This document shows, piece after piece, positions 18,286-33,158 of a stretch of 64,000 bases of DNA. Both the position numbers and the translations under genes were made by a program. How positions within the stretch are numbered: position 1 is the first letter of the stretch; each line of letters starts with the position of its first letter. The DNA comes from Amycolatopsis jiangsuensis. GTDB lineage: Bacteria; Actinomycetota; Actinomycetes; Mycobacteriales; Pseudonocardiaceae. The notes under the pieces were generated by a model. That model saw only the letters and a list, made by a program, of their open reading frames with translations. It made no database searches and was not told the origin of the DNA. The stretch is from assembly GCF_014204865.1 (NCBI RefSeq), contig NZ_JACHMG010000001.1:2542001-2606000 (forward strand), read 5' to 3'.

Positions 18286-18740
18286 CGTTTCCGGGGTGAA
18301 CCGATCCGATGCGGATACCTCTGTCGAGTGCACCGGGCAGGTGCCCGTGCGGACAATAAGCGCGGGGCGGCGGGGCAATTCGCCGGCCACGCCGGCCTTG
18401 CGACCCCCGGGCAGGCCGTTCCGCCTGTTCCGGGGGCGAGCAGCGGAACACCCGGAACCGTTCCGGAACCCTGATCGCCGGTGCTCGACTGGACACCGAC
18501 CGCGACGCGGTAGCGGGCACAACAGCCAAAAGTCGGTGATTGCCACGCCGACTGCGGAAATCGTGACTGTTTGGTTGCCTGAAAACGAAGATCGCAGGAG
18601 CCACGGGGTTTAAGCTGCGCCGAACAACGAGCGTCGGCATTCGGAAGGCAGCACCGGCACGTGTTTTCGACGACAACTCAATCGCGCCCGAGTCCGGTCG
18701 CGCGGAGTGGATCCTCCGGCCCCGGTGAATCGAGGAACCC
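18286..18740. other. gene-free interval before the peptide transporter operon
   Basis: No supported gene. It includes a CCGGAAC-C-GTTCCGG palindrome at 18452-18466 and a relatively AT-rich segment (about 18540-18690) that probably holds the operon promoter; no -35/-10 pair was convincing. Confidence 0.4.
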
Positions 18741-19718
18741 GTGATCGGATTCCTGCTTCGCCGCCTGGTCAACTACGTGGCCCTGTGCCTCGTGGCGACC
18801 TTCGCGGCGTTTTCCCTGGCATCACTGGCGTTCAGTCCGCTGGACGCGCTCAAGCTCCGCAATCCGCCCGCCCCGCAGTCGACGATCGACGCGAAGGCCG
18901 CGGAGCTGTACCTGGACCAGCCGATCCCGCAGCGGTTCTTCACCTGGCTGGGCGGGGTGTTCCAAGGCAACTTCGGCCGGACGGTCGCCGATCAGCCGAT
19001 CACCGACGAGCTGTTCCGCCGGGCGGGGGTCAGCCTGCGGCTGTTCGTGCTGGGCATCACGATCGGCATCATCATCGGGGTGCTGGTCGGCGTGGTGAGC
19101 GCGATCCGGCAGTACAAGATCAGCGACTACCTGGCCACGACGTTCTCGTTCGTGGTGCTGTCCACGCCGGTGTTCGTGATCGCGACGATCCTGAAGGCCG
19201 GCGCCCAGTCGGTGAACGACAACCTGCTCGGCGGGTACCAGTTCTTCATCGTGCAGGGGGAAAGCGGCACCGTCGACGGCGGGTTCGGGGACGTGGTGCT
19301 GGATCGGCTGCAGCACATCATCGTGCCGACCCTGGCGATCGTGCTGACCCAGGTCGCCTACTACAGCCGCTACCAGCGTTCGGCGATGCTGGACGTGCTG
19401 GGTTCGGACTTCCTGCGCACTGCGCAGGCGAAGGGGCTGACCCGGCGGCGGGCGTTGTTCAAGCACGGCCTGCGGACCGCGCTGATTCCGATGGCGACGT
19501 TGTTCGCGTTCGGTTTCGGGCTCTTGATCACCGGCGGCATCTTCACCGAGCGGATCTTCGGCTGGTACGGCATGGGCGACTGGCTGGTGACCGGGATCCA
19601 GAAGCAGGACACCAACATCGTCGCCACCGTGACCCTGTTCATCGCGATCTGCGTACTGCTGGCCGGCTGGCTGGCGGACGTGCTGTACGCCGCGCTCGAC
19701 CCGAGGGTGAGGATCTGA
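18741..19718 (+). CDS. peptide ABC transporter permease (OppB/DppB-like)
   Basis: 325 aa. Six hydrophobic segments, the first at residues ~9-30, with the ABC permease EAA-type loop near the C-terminal third (residues ~215-240: SDFLRTAQAKGLTRRRAL). It forms half of the membrane channel of an importer for oligo- or dipeptides. The GTG at 18741 has GAGGAA upstream. Its TGA overlaps the next ATG (TGATG). First gene of a five-frame operon. Confidence 0.92.
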   Translation: MIGFLLRRLVNYVALCLVATFAAFSLASLAFSPLDALKLRNPPAPQSTIDAKAAELYLDQPIPQRFFTWLGGVFQGNFGRTVADQPITDELFRRAGVSLRLFVLGITIGIIIGVLVGVVSAIRQYKISDYLATTFSFVVLSTPVFVIATILKAGAQSVNDNLLGGYQFFIVQGESGTVDGGFGDVVLDRLQHIIVPTLAIVLTQVAYYSRYQRSAMLDVLGSDFLRTAQAKGLTRRRALFKHGLRTALIPMATLFAFGFGLLITGGIFTERIFGWYGMGDWLVTGIQKQDTNIVATVTLFIAICVLLAGWLADVLYAALDPRVRI

Positions 19719-20719
19719 TGGCCACTCCCCTGAACGAGGCCGACCTCGCGGATTCGGCCGTCACCGCCGCCGACGCGGACAACGAGAAGACCAGTACCTC
19801 CTCCGGCCGCGGCAAACTGGTCGCGCGGCGGTTCTTCCGCAACCGGCTGGCCGTGCTCGGCCTCGTGGTGATCCTGCTGTTCTACCTGGTGGCTTTCACC
19901 TACACCTGGTATTCGCCGTGGACCTACGACGATCTGGACTCCGCCGCCACGCTGATGCCGCCGGACGGCACGCACTGGTTCGGCACGAACCAGATCGGCG
20001 GCGACATGTTCGCCCAGACCATGCGCGGGCTGCAGAAGTCGCTCACGATCGGCTTGCTGGCGGCGTTGTTCTCCACCGTGGTCGCCTCGATCGTCGGTGC
20101 CGCCGCCGGCTACTTCGGCGGCTGGACCGACCGGATCGCCATGTGGATCGTGGACCTGCTGCTGATCCTGCCGCCGTTCCTGATCATCTCGATCCTGTCG
20201 CCGGCCTTCCGCGGCAAGACCTGGCTGGTCCTCGTCGGGCTGATCGCATTGTTCCAGTGGATGATCACCGCGCGGATCGTGCGCGGGATGACGCTGACCC
20301 TGCGCGAACGCGAGTTCGTGAAGGCGGCGAAGTTCATGGGCCAGTCGCCGTGGCTGATCATCGTCAAGCACATCGTGCCGAACATGGCCTCGCTGTTGAT
20401 CATCGACGCGACGATCAACGTCGGGGTCGCGATCATCACCGAAACCTCGTTGTCCTTCTTCGGTTTCGGGGTGCAGGCGCCGGACGTGTCGCTGGGCACG
20501 CTGATCTCCGCCGGCTCCAGTTCGGTGCGCACGTTCCCGTGGCTGTTCTACATTCCGGCCGGTTTCCTCGTGCTGACCGTGCTCGCGGTGAACTTCGCCG
20601 GCGACGGCCTGCGCGACGCGCTCGACCCGGCGTCGAGCCGGTCGCGGCGCAAGGAACGCAAACGCATTCTGGAGAAGACCAAGTCGCCGTCGACGGAAAC
20701 CGTGGGAGCAGAAGCATGA
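19718..20719 (+). CDS. peptide ABC transporter permease (OppC/DppC-like)
   Basis: 333 aa. A hydrophilic N-terminus (1-38) leads into a first membrane helix and the OppC N-terminal domain ([17 protein letters not shown], a family hallmark). Five further helices follow, with the EAA loop [17 protein letters not shown]. It pairs with the upstream permease in the membrane. Starts inside the previous stop; its own stop overlaps a 13-codon frame. Confidence 0.92.
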   Translation: MATPLNEADLADSAVTAADADNEKTSTSSGRGKLVARRFFRNRLAVLGLVVILLFYLVAFTYTWYSPWTYDDLDSAATLMPPDGTHWFGTNQIGGDMFAQTMRGLQKSLTIGLLAALFSTVVASIVGAAAGYFGGWTDRIAMWIVDLLLILPPFLIISILSPAFRGKTWLVLVGLIALFQWMITARIVRGMTLTLREREFVKAAKFMGQSPWLIIVKHIVPNMASLLIIDATINVGVAIITETSLSFFGFGVQAPDVSLGTLISAGSSSVRTFPWLFYIPAGFLVLTVLAVNFAGDGLRDALDPASSRSRRKERKRILEKTKSPSTETVGAEA

Positions 20720-20753
20720 GCACCGCCGACGTAGTTATTCCCGGGGAGGCGGC

Positions 20754-20757
<4 letters not shown>
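20716..20757 (+). CDS. 13-codon coupling ORF between permease and ATPase genes
   Basis: ATG at 20716 overlaps the upstream permease stop (ATGA) and its own TGA (20755-20757) overlaps the ATG of the ATPase gene (ATGA). It encodes [13 protein letters not shown]. The GGGGAGG that serves the ATPase start lies inside it. The peptide resembles the ATPase N-terminus ([12 protein letters not shown]), so it may be a relic of a duplicated start. Whether it is translated is unknown. Confidence 0.4.
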
Positions 20758-22886
<2,129 letters not shown>

Positions 22887-22927
22887 CCACACATCCGTTG
22901 GCACACAAGGAAAGAAAGGTACGCACC

Positions 22928-24616
22928 ATGCGACGGAGAATGGCCGCACTCGTGGCTCCCGTTGCCGCTGCGACGCTCCTGCTCACCGCGTGCGGTGGGG
23001 GCAGCAGCGGCGACAGCGGACTGCAGGACGCCGGCACCCAGGGCGTCAAGGTCGCCGACATCAACGAGCAGCCGCTGGACAAGCTCAAGGACGGCGGCAA
23101 CCTCCAGTGGCCGGTCGACCAGCTGCCGGACAACTGGAACTACAACCAGGTCGACGGCACGGTGGCCGACGGCGCGTACATGGACGGCGCGATCATGCCG
23201 TACATCTTCACGCAGAACGCCGACGCCTCGGTCGCGATGAACAAGGACTACCTGACCTCGGCCGAGATCGTCAGCCAGGACCCGCAGGTGATCGAGTACA
23301 AGATCAACCCGAAGGCCAAATGGAGCAACGGGCGGGCGATCACCTGGGAGGACTTCGCCGCGCAGGCCAAGGTGCTCAACGGCAAGGACCCGGACTACCT
23401 GGTCTCGGGCAGCACCGGGTACGAGGACATCGCGAAGGTCGAAAAGGGCACCGACGACCGGGACGTGAAGGTCACCTTCGGCACGAAGTTCGCCGAGTGG
23501 AAGTCGCTGTTCGCGCCGCTGTACCCGAAGGAACTGAACTCCGACGCGGCCACGTTCAACAAGGCGTGGGCGGCGAAGCCGGAGATCACCGCGGGCCCGT
23601 TCAAGATCAAGAGCGTCGACCAGACCGCGAAGCAGGTCGTCGTCGAACGTGACCCGGCCTGGTGGGGCGCGAAGCCGAAGCTGGACACCGTCACCTACAA
23701 GGTGGTCGACCGCACGGCGCTGCCGGACGCGTTCGCGAACGGCCAGATCGACTTCTACAACCTGAACAACGACATCAACCTGTTCAAGCGGGCGCAGGCC
23801 GACTCGAACGCGGTGGTCCGCCAGTCCAACAACCCGGACTACAGCCACCTGACGTTCAACGGGTCCAAATCGTCCATCCTCGCCGACAAGGACCTGCGGC
23901 TGGCGATCATGAAGGGCATCGACACGGTCACCATCTCCAAGTCGATCCTCGGCCAGATGCAGAAGGACACCACGCCGCTGGGCAACCACCTGTACCTCAA
24001 GGGCTCCAAGACCTACGAGGACAACTCCGGCCCGTACAAGTTCGACGCGAACGCGGCCAAGGCCGCGCTGGACAAGCTGGGCTGGAAGCAGTCCGGCGAG
24101 ATCCGCGCCAAGGACGGCAAGCAGCTGAAGATCCGCCTGGTGATTCCGTCCGATACCCCGATCAGCCAGCAGACCAGCCAGATCCTGCTGTCCCAGCTCA
24201 AGGCGATCGGTGTGGGTCTGGACATCCAGTCGGTGCCGAGCACGGAGTTCTTCAAGAACTACGTCAACGTGGGCAACTTCGACGTGACGCTGTTCCGCTG
24301 GCTGTCCAACTCGTTCCCGATCGGCGGCAGCAAGGGCATCTACTACCTGGACCCGAACAACATCAACCAGAACTACGGGCACATCGGCAGCGACAAGCTC
24401 AACCAGCTGCTCGACACCGCCGCGCAGGAGCTGGACGACACGAAGCGGGCCGCGGACATCAACGCCGCGGACAAGGAGATCTGGGCGCTGGGCCACCAGC
24501 TGCCGATCTACCAGTCGCCGGGCGCCTTCGCGGTGCGCAAGACCCTGGGCAACTTCGGTTCCCCGGGTTACGCGAACACCCCGTACGACTACGTCAAGAT
24601 GGGGTTCCTGAAGTAA
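22928..24616 (+). CDS. peptide ABC transporter substrate-binding lipoprotein (family 5)
   Basis: 562 aa. Lipoprotein signal with LLLTAC (lipidated Cys about 22), then a family-5 solute-binding fold: WSNGRAITWEDF is the family signature, with a DTVTISKSILGQM-type lobe and a C-terminal YQSPGAFAVRKTL. It delivers peptides or similar ligands to the membrane complex. ATG at 22928 follows GGAAAGAAAGG. Last gene of the operon, 41 bp after the ATPase gene, and ends at a terminator. Confidence 0.94.
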   Translation: MRRRMAALVAPVAAATLLLTACGGGSSGDSGLQDAGTQGVKVADINEQPLDKLKDGGNLQWPVDQLPDNWNYNQVDGTVADGAYMDGAIMPYIFTQNADASVAMNKDYLTSAEIVSQDPQVIEYKINPKAKWSNGRAITWEDFAAQAKVLNGKDPDYLVSGSTGYEDIAKVEKGTDDRDVKVTFGTKFAEWKSLFAPLYPKELNSDAATFNKAWAAKPEITAGPFKIKSVDQTAKQVVVERDPAWWGAKPKLDTVTYKVVDRTALPDAFANGQIDFYNLNNDINLFKRAQADSNAVVRQSNNPDYSHLTFNGSKSSILADKDLRLAIMKGIDTVTISKSILGQMQKDTTPLGNHLYLKGSKTYEDNSGPYKFDANAAKAALDKLGWKQSGEIRAKDGKQLKIRLVIPSDTPISQQTSQILLSQLKAIGVGLDIQSVPSTEFFKNYVNVGNFDVTLFRWLSNSFPIGGSKGIYYLDPNNINQNYGHIGSDKLNQLLDTAAQELDDTKRAADINAADKEIWALGHQLPIYQSPGAFAVRKTLGNFGSPGYANTPYDYVKMGFLK

Positions 24617-24635
24617 CCGTTCGCAGCTGAACGGA

Positions 24636-24666
24636 GGAGCGGCGCGGGCCGGGCCCGCGCCGCTCC
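24636..24666 (+). terminator. operon terminator
   Basis: Stem GGAGCGGCGCGGGCC / GGCCCGCGCCGCTCC with essentially no loop spacer beyond the central bases, followed by TTCCTTTTC. Confidence 0.85.
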
Positions 24667-24696
24667 TTCCTTTTCAGACACCTAAGGTGGTCTTCC

Positions 24697-25629
24697 GTGC
24701 GAGATTTCCTGCGGCTGCGGCCGGTACGCCACATCCTCGTCACGAGCGGGATCGTGCTGCTGGCGTGCGCCGCGGTGTTCGCACTGCAGCTGGTCGAGTT
24801 CGGCCAGGCGCGTGCCGCGCTGCAGGGGTTCGGACCGCAGACCACGGCCACCGTGACCGGCTACAGCGACGGCTCGGCCACCGTGCGGTTCGCGGTCCCG
24901 GGAAGGGCGGACGTCACCGCCACCGTCGAACTCGACAGCTCTCCCCCGGCGGACGGCGCCCGGGTGCCGGTGCGCTACGACCCGGCGAATCCGGCGCGTG
25001 CGGTGATTCCCGGGGCCACCCCGCTGGTGACCGCGGAACGGGCCTCCACGTACGCGACGGTCACCGTGGTCGCGGCGCTGGCCGTCTTGGTGGTGACCGG
25101 TTTCCTGCTGGTGACCCGGTTCCTCCGCCCGGCCCGGGCCACCGCACGGCCCGCGGTGCCGGTGCGCCGGGTCAAGGTGCAGCGCGGTCTGCTCACCCGT
25201 TCCTGGGTGGAGACCGACCACGCACCCCGGCGGTGGATCCCGGTGTACTTCTCCCCCAGCCTGATCGGCCTGCCCTCACCGGCGAAGGTCGAAGTGCTGG
25301 GCGACCTGCGCCAGGATCGGCACGTGGCACTCCGCGTGGACGGCGAGGTGCTGTATCCGGCCGGCGCCGCCCGCCCGAGTGAGCCGCGTGGCCGGCGGAC
25401 CGACAACCCGGCCGAGCCGGACGCGGAACGCGCCGAGGCCGCGTCCCGGCCGGTGCCGCTGCGCCGTCAGTTCCGCGCGGATCTCCCGGCGCTGGCCGTC
25501 GCCCCGGTCGTCGGGGTGTTCTGGGCGCTGGTCGACGGCAGCGGACTCACCGGCTGGCTCGTGGTCACCGTGCTGGTCGCCGCGTTCGGGTTCTGGTGGG
25601 CGGCGCTGCGCGGATCCGACCCTTCCTGA
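24697..25629 (+). CDS. DUF3592-like membrane protein
   Basis: 310 aa. An N-terminal helix (~13-32), an extracytoplasmic beta domain of DUF3592 type (ATVTGYSDGSATVRF ... VPVRYDPANPARAVIP), a second helix (~111-132), a soluble stretch and two C-terminal helices (~258-300). Function unknown. GTG at 24697 with AAGGTGG seven bases upstream. It stands alone and converges on a small membrane gene. Confidence 0.7.
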   Translation: MRDFLRLRPVRHILVTSGIVLLACAAVFALQLVEFGQARAALQGFGPQTTATVTGYSDGSATVRFAVPGRADVTATVELDSSPPADGARVPVRYDPANPARAVIPGATPLVTAERASTYATVTVVAALAVLVVTGFLLVTRFLRPARATARPAVPVRRVKVQRGLLTRSWVETDHAPRRWIPVYFSPSLIGLPSPAKVEVLGDLRQDRHVALRVDGEVLYPAGAARPSEPRGRRTDNPAEPDAERAEAASRPVPLRRQFRADLPALAVAPVVGVFWALVDGSGLTGWLVVTVLVAAFGFWWAALRGSDPS

Positions 25630-25656
25630 CGCCGGAAACCCACCGGCCCCGCCGGG

Positions 25657-25866
25657 TCAGGAGGACCCGCGGCGGCGTTTCGCCGCCTGTACCGCGAACA
25701 GCAACGCCACCCCCGCCACGAGCACCACCACGCTCGCCGCGAGGTGCAGGGACGGGGGCAGCAGACGCAGCTGCACGAACCAGCCCGGACCGGCGGACCC
25801 GGCCAGCCGGTTGATCAGCCCGCCACCGCCCTGGACCACGAGCAGCACGCCGATCAGCTCGAGCAC
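25657..25866 (-). CDS. small two-helix membrane protein
   Basis: 69 aa from the GTG at 25866 (AGGGGG about four bases upstream): MLELIGVLLVVQ starts a first helix and HLAASVVVLVAGVALLF a second, ending in a basic tail. An in-frame ATG at 25941 would add a basic 25-residue N-terminus. The family is not recognised. It lies downstream of another membrane gene on the same strand. Confidence 0.5.
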   Translation of the reverse strand: MLELIGVLLVVQGGGGLINRLAGSAGPGWFVQLRLLPPSLHLAASVVVLVAGVALLFAVQAAKRRRGSS

Positions 25867-25925
25867 CGCGCCCCCTCGCGGCCACCGCGCGCCGCACGGC
25901 CGCCGGTCAGCTCGAGCACCGCGCC
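25854..25925. repeat. 19-bp direct repeat around a start codon
   Basis: TCAGCTCGAGCACCGCGCC occurs at 25854-25872 and again at 25907-25925, 53 bp apart. One copy covers the start codon of the small membrane gene, the other lies upstream of it. Confidence 0.7.
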
Positions 25926-25966
25926 ACTTCCCGATCCGCACGCCGGACGGCGCCGGGCGGTCCCGC

Positions 25967-26560
25967 TCACCGCGCCGCTCCCTGGTCCGCGCCGGGCTTC
26001 GAGCGGCTCCCGAACAGCTCCTGCCAGACCGGCCCCACGACCAGCCAGACGCCGGTCACCACACCCAGCCGCGGCAGCCAGTCCCACAGCGGCTGGACCT
26101 GGCCGGGACGGTCGATCAGGAAGATCGCGACGAGCAGCAGCGCGGCGGCGATCGCGCAGGACAGCAGACATTTGCCCCAGTCACGCCACTCCTGCCGCAG
26201 CTTCGCGCGGCCCTGGAGCTTCGGCGCGGGTGCCGGGCCGCCGGCGAACCAGCGGGCGAACCGGACGTCGGCCCAACTCACCATGCTCGGACCGAACACC
26301 ACGGAGAAGCCGAGGTACACCGCGGCGAGCCCGTGGGTCAGGTTCGGCGTGGCACCACGGGCGAGGTCGGCCACCGCGGCGATGAGCACCACGAGGTCGA
26401 CCACCGGCACCGCGGCCAGCAGCACAGTGCTGAGCCGCCGCTTCTTCAGCGCGTAGCGCGCGACCAGCCCGCTCACGATGAAGATCCAGAAGGCCACTTC
26501 ACCACCGGCGATGAGCAGGGTCGCGGGATTGTCCGCGAGGTACTTCCCGATGTCGTTCAT
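25967..26560 (-). CDS. multi-helix membrane protein of unknown function
   Basis: 197 aa. Helices at residues ~13-32 and ~41-60, then ~72-92, ~133-152 and ~165-183. No catalytic motif is visible. ATG at 26560 follows GAGGGTGG, preferred over the ATG at 26608. It may be co-transcribed with the 69-aa membrane gene 100 bp downstream and is divergent from the histidine kinase. Confidence 0.65.
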   Translation of the reverse strand: MNDIGKYLADNPATLLIAGGEVAFWIFIVSGLVARYALKKRRLSTVLLAAVPVVDLVVLIAAVADLARGATPNLTHGLAAVYLGFSVVFGPSMVSWADVRFARWFAGGPAPAPKLQGRAKLRQEWRDWGKCLLSCAIAAALLLVAIFLIDRPGQVQPLWDWLPRLGVVTGVWLVVGPVWQELFGSRSKPGADQGAAR

Positions 26561-26667
26561 GCTTCCACCCTCGCGTCCGCCGAGCGGGGGCGAATCGGCA
26601 AACGGCATGATCGCGGGTCATCAGTTAGGCGGATGCACCCGCTCACCGGCTGTGTTTCGATGGGCTC

Positions 26668-27885
26668 GTGCCGCTGCGACCGATCCGCCCGCCGGCGCTG
26701 CCACGGCCCTGGGAGCTGTCCCCGCGGCAGCAGGACGGCGCCATCGCCGTGTTCGTCGTCGTGGCCGGGATCGCGCTCTACGCCGCGGGCGTCTACCAGC
26801 TGATCCCGGGGCCCGACCAGGCAGCGCAGTGGCTGCGGATCCTCGAGCTGGCGGTGTTCGGCGGCCTGTCGCTGGTACGCCGCTGGGTGCCCGGCGGCCT
26901 GCTGCTCGGGACCGTCGCACTCGCCGCCGACCTGGCGCTGGGCCCGTCGCTGCTGGCCGCGGTGGTGTACACCGACCTGCTGTACGCCGCGACGCTGTAC
27001 GGGTCGCGGTGGGTCGGCCGGATCCTGATCGGCGTCGTGGCCGCGGGCTGCCTCGCGGTGCTGGTCGCCGCGCTGACCGTGCCGCCGGACGCGCGGACCT
27101 CAGTGGTCGGTGCGCTGGCGATCCTGCTGTTCCTCGTGGTACCGGTGTGGTGGGCGACGAACGTGCGCCAGCACCGCGACATCGCCGCGAGCGAGCGCGC
27201 CAACGCGACGCAGCTGGGGAAGATCGCCGAGCTCGACCGGCGCGCCGCGGTGGCCGACGAACGGGCCCGCATGGCCCGCGATCTGCACGACGTGATCGCC
27301 GGGCACCTGTCGGCCATCGCGATCCAGTCCGAAGCCGCGCTGTCGATGGCCGAGGACCCCAAGATGACGCGGACGGTGCTGGGCGCGGTGCGGGAGAACA
27401 GCGTGCACGCGCTGGAGGAGATGCGCGCGATGATCGGCCTGTTGCGGTCGACGACCGGCGAGGACTACGACACGACCGCGCCGGCCCGGCTGGCCGAGCT
27501 GTGGCGGCTGGTGGAATCCGCCCGTGCCACCGGAATGGAGGTCACGGTGGACTCCACAGTGGACGAGGACGCCGGCCTGCCCACGGCGGTCGACCTCACC
27601 GCCTACCGGATCGCCCAGGAAGCCCTCACCAACGCGGTCAAGCACGCGCCCGGCGGCCGGGTCACGGTGCACCTGGGATGTGCCGGCGGCATACTCACCG
27701 TCGAGATCGGCAACGAACTGCGCCCGGCCGCCGGGCAGCCCGGCGGGGCCGCCGACGGGACCGGGACCGGGCTGCTGTCCATGCGGGAGCGGGCGAACGC
27801 CGTGGGCGGGACGCTGAGTGCGGGCCCGTCCGGCCCGGGCTGGCTGGTCCGGGCCGAGCTGCCGCTGGTGGAGGGACGGACGTGA
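26668..27885 (+). CDS. sensor histidine kinase, NarL-partner type (HisKA_3)
   Basis: 405 aa. About five N-terminal membrane helices (residues ~25-165) without a sizeable extracellular loop, then the dimerisation box MARDLHDVIAGHLS with phospho-acceptor His about 207, and an HATPase domain (YRIAQEALTNAVKHA; TGTGLLSMRERANAVGG). It autophosphorylates and passes phosphate to the next gene's product. The signal is unknown. Its TGA overlaps the regulator's GTG (GTGA). Confidence 0.92.
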   Translation: MPLRPIRPPALPRPWELSPRQQDGAIAVFVVVAGIALYAAGVYQLIPGPDQAAQWLRILELAVFGGLSLVRRWVPGGLLLGTVALAADLALGPSLLAAVVYTDLLYAATLYGSRWVGRILIGVVAAGCLAVLVAALTVPPDARTSVVGALAILLFLVVPVWWATNVRQHRDIAASERANATQLGKIAELDRRAAVADERARMARDLHDVIAGHLSAIAIQSEAALSMAEDPKMTRTVLGAVRENSVHALEEMRAMIGLLRSTTGEDYDTTAPARLAELWRLVESARATGMEVTVDSTVDEDAGLPTAVDLTAYRIAQEALTNAVKHAPGGRVTVHLGCAGGILTVEIGNELRPAAGQPGGAADGTGTGLLSMRERANAVGGTLSAGPSGPGWLVRAELPLVEGRT

Positions 27886-28532
27886 CAGTCAAGGTGCTGG
27901 TGGCCGACGACCACGGGGCGATCCGGGCCGGGCTGATGCTGATCCTGGGCAACGCCGAGGGCATCGAGGTGGTGGGCGAGGCGGCCGAGGGCGCCGCCGC
28001 GATCCGGCAGGCGCGGACGCTGAAACCGGACGTGGTGCTGATGGACGTGCGGATGCCGGGTACCGACGGCATCACCGCCACCCGCGAGCTCATCGCCGAG
28101 GGGCTGGCCGAAGTCCTCGTGCTCACCACCTTCGACCTCGACGAGTACGTGCACGCGGCGCTGCGGGCGGGAGCGGCGGGCTTCCTGCTCAAGTCGGTGG
28201 AGGCGCCGCGGCTGATCGAGGCGGTCAAGCTGGTCGCCGCGGGTGAGGGCGTGCTGGCACCGCAGGTGACGCGCAAGCTGATCACCGCGTTCGCGCAGTC
28301 CACCGACCGGCAGGCGAGCGCGCCGGCCGGGCTCGGCGAGCTGACCGGCCGGGAACACGAGGTGCTGAGCTGCCTCGGGGCCGGCCTGTCGAACGCGCAG
28401 ATCGCCAGCCGGCTGCACATCGGCGAGGCCACGGTCAAGACCCACGTGTCCCGGGTGCTGACCAAGCTCGGCCTGCGCTCCCGCGTGCAGGCGGCGATCC
28501 TGGCCCAGGAGCACGGCCTGGCACCGGACTGA
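27882..28532 (+). CDS. NarL/FixJ-family response regulator
   Basis: 216 aa. A receiver domain (ADDHGAIRAG acidic pocket, phospho-acceptor Asp about 55 in VLMDVRMPG, LTTFDLDEYV, LLKSVEA) and a LuxR-type HTH (LTGREHEVLSCLGAGLSNAQ ... VKTHVSRVLTKLGLRSR). Partner of the overlapping kinase gene. Targets are unknown. Confidence 0.94.
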   Translation: MTVKVLVADDHGAIRAGLMLILGNAEGIEVVGEAAEGAAAIRQARTLKPDVVLMDVRMPGTDGITATRELIAEGLAEVLVLTTFDLDEYVHAALRAGAAGFLLKSVEAPRLIEAVKLVAAGEGVLAPQVTRKLITAFAQSTDRQASAPAGLGELTGREHEVLSCLGAGLSNAQIASRLHIGEATVKTHVSRVLTKLGLRSRVQAAILAQEHGLAPD

Positions 28533-28579
28533 GCCGCGCCCGATCTGCGCCCGGACCGGCGACCTTCTACCGTTCCCCC

Positions 28580-30025
28580 ATGGGCGTGCGCAGAACGGTG
28601 AACGTGGACGAGGTGCTGCAGCGGCAGGAATCCGGCGAGCTGAAGCGGCGGCTCAAGGGACGCGATCTGATCGGCTTCGGCGTCGGCATCATCATCGGCA
28701 CCGGCATCTTCACCCTCGCCGGGGTCGAGGCCAAGAGTCACGCCGGACCGGCGGTCACGCTGTCCTTCGTGATCGGCGCCGTGGTCGCCGCGCTCGCCGC
28801 GATCTGCTACGCGGAGCTGGCCTCCAGCGTGCCCACCGCCGGCAGCGCCTACACCTACGCCTTCGCCACGCTCGGCGAGGTCTTCGCCTGGATCATCGGC
28901 TGGGACCTGCTGCTGGAGTTCGCGCTCGGCGCCGCGGTGGTCTCCCGCGGCTGGTCCGGATACCTGGCCAATCTGCTCGGGCTGTCGCCCGAGTGGTTCG
29001 GCGAGGACGCGAAGGTCAACCTCGGCGCGGTGCTCATCATCGCGGTGCTCACCGTGGTCGCGGTCCTGGGCATCAAGTACTCGTCCTGGCTGACGAACCT
29101 GCTGGTGATCGTGAAGGTCGCGGTGTGCGTGCTGATCGTCGTGGTGGGCGTGTTCTTCATCAAGGGCGCCAACCTGACGCCGTTCGTGCCGCCCTCGCAG
29201 CCGCCCTCGGGCGGCACCGCGGTGCTGGAACAGCCGGTGGTGCAGGCAGCGCTGGGCATGCAGCAGTCGGTGTACGGCTTCGCGGGCGTGGTCGCCGCGG
29301 CGGCCGTGGTCTTCTTCTCCTACACCGGGTTCGAGGCACTCGCGAACCTCGGCGAGGAAACCATCAACCCGCGCAAGGACCTGCGCGTGGGCATCCTCGG
29401 TGCGCTTGCCCTGTGCACGGTGCTCTACGTCGCGGTTTCGATCGTGCTGACCGGCATGGTCCCGTTCACCGACATCGACGCCGGTGCCCCGCTCGCGGCC
29501 GCGTTCGACAGCGTCGGCCAGCACTGGGTGGGCGCGCTGATCTCCCTCGGCGCGGTCACCGGGCTGACCTCGGTGATGATGGTCGAACTGGTCACCATCG
29601 GCCGGATCGGCTTCGCGATGGGCCGCGACGGCCTGCTGCCCAAGGCGATCGGCACCACGCATCCGCGCTGGGGCACCCCGCACCGGATGACCATCGGCGG
29701 CGCCGTGCTGATCGCCGTGCTCGCCGCCTTCGTGCCGATCGACGCGCTGTCGGACATGGTGAGCATCGGCGCGCTGTCCGCGATGATCATCGTCGCGGTG
29801 GCGGTCCCGGTGCTGCGCAAGCGGCGGCCGGACCTGAAGCGCCCGTTCACCGTGCCGTTCTCCCCGGTGCTGCCGATCATCGCCGCGCTGGCCTGCTTCT
29901 ACCTGATGCTGAACCTGGACGTGCTCACCTGGATCCGGTTCGCCGCCTGGCTGGTGCTCGGCCTGCTCATCTACTTCTTCTACGGGCGCAAGCACTCCCG
30001 GCTGGCCGCGCGCGAGGAGAGCTGA
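28580..30025 (+). CDS. APC-family cationic amino acid permease
   Basis: 481 aa with about 12 helices. Typical APC signatures: GFGVGIIIGTGIFTLAG in helix 1, SFVIGAVVAALAAICYAELAS, and FFSYTGFEALANLGEETINP. It imports amino acids with protons; the substrate is not readable. No Shine-Dalgarno precedes the ATG, but TACCGT ends 6 nt before it, so a leaderless message is likely. It may read through into ileS, 22 bp downstream. Confidence 0.88.
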   Translation: MGVRRTVNVDEVLQRQESGELKRRLKGRDLIGFGVGIIIGTGIFTLAGVEAKSHAGPAVTLSFVIGAVVAALAAICYAELASSVPTAGSAYTYAFATLGEVFAWIIGWDLLLEFALGAAVVSRGWSGYLANLLGLSPEWFGEDAKVNLGAVLIIAVLTVVAVLGIKYSSWLTNLLVIVKVAVCVLIVVVGVFFIKGANLTPFVPPSQPPSGGTAVLEQPVVQAALGMQQSVYGFAGVVAAAAVVFFSYTGFEALANLGEETINPRKDLRVGILGALALCTVLYVAVSIVLTGMVPFTDIDAGAPLAAAFDSVGQHWVGALISLGAVTGLTSVMMVELVTIGRIGFAMGRDGLLPKAIGTTHPRWGTPHRMTIGGAVLIAVLAAFVPIDALSDMVSIGALSAMIIVAVAVPVLRKRRPDLKRPFTVPFSPVLPIIAALACFYLMLNLDVLTWIRFAAWLVLGLLIYFFYGRKHSRLAAREES

Positions 30026-30047
30026 GCCGCCCCCGTATCGTGGGCGC

Positions 30048-33158
<3,111 letters not shown>

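Noticed and set aside
18452..18466. CCGGAAC-C-GTTCCGG palindrome as a definite operator
   Set aside because: It lies 275 bp upstream of the transporter operon with no regulator gene nearby; short GC-rich palindromes of this kind can arise by chance.
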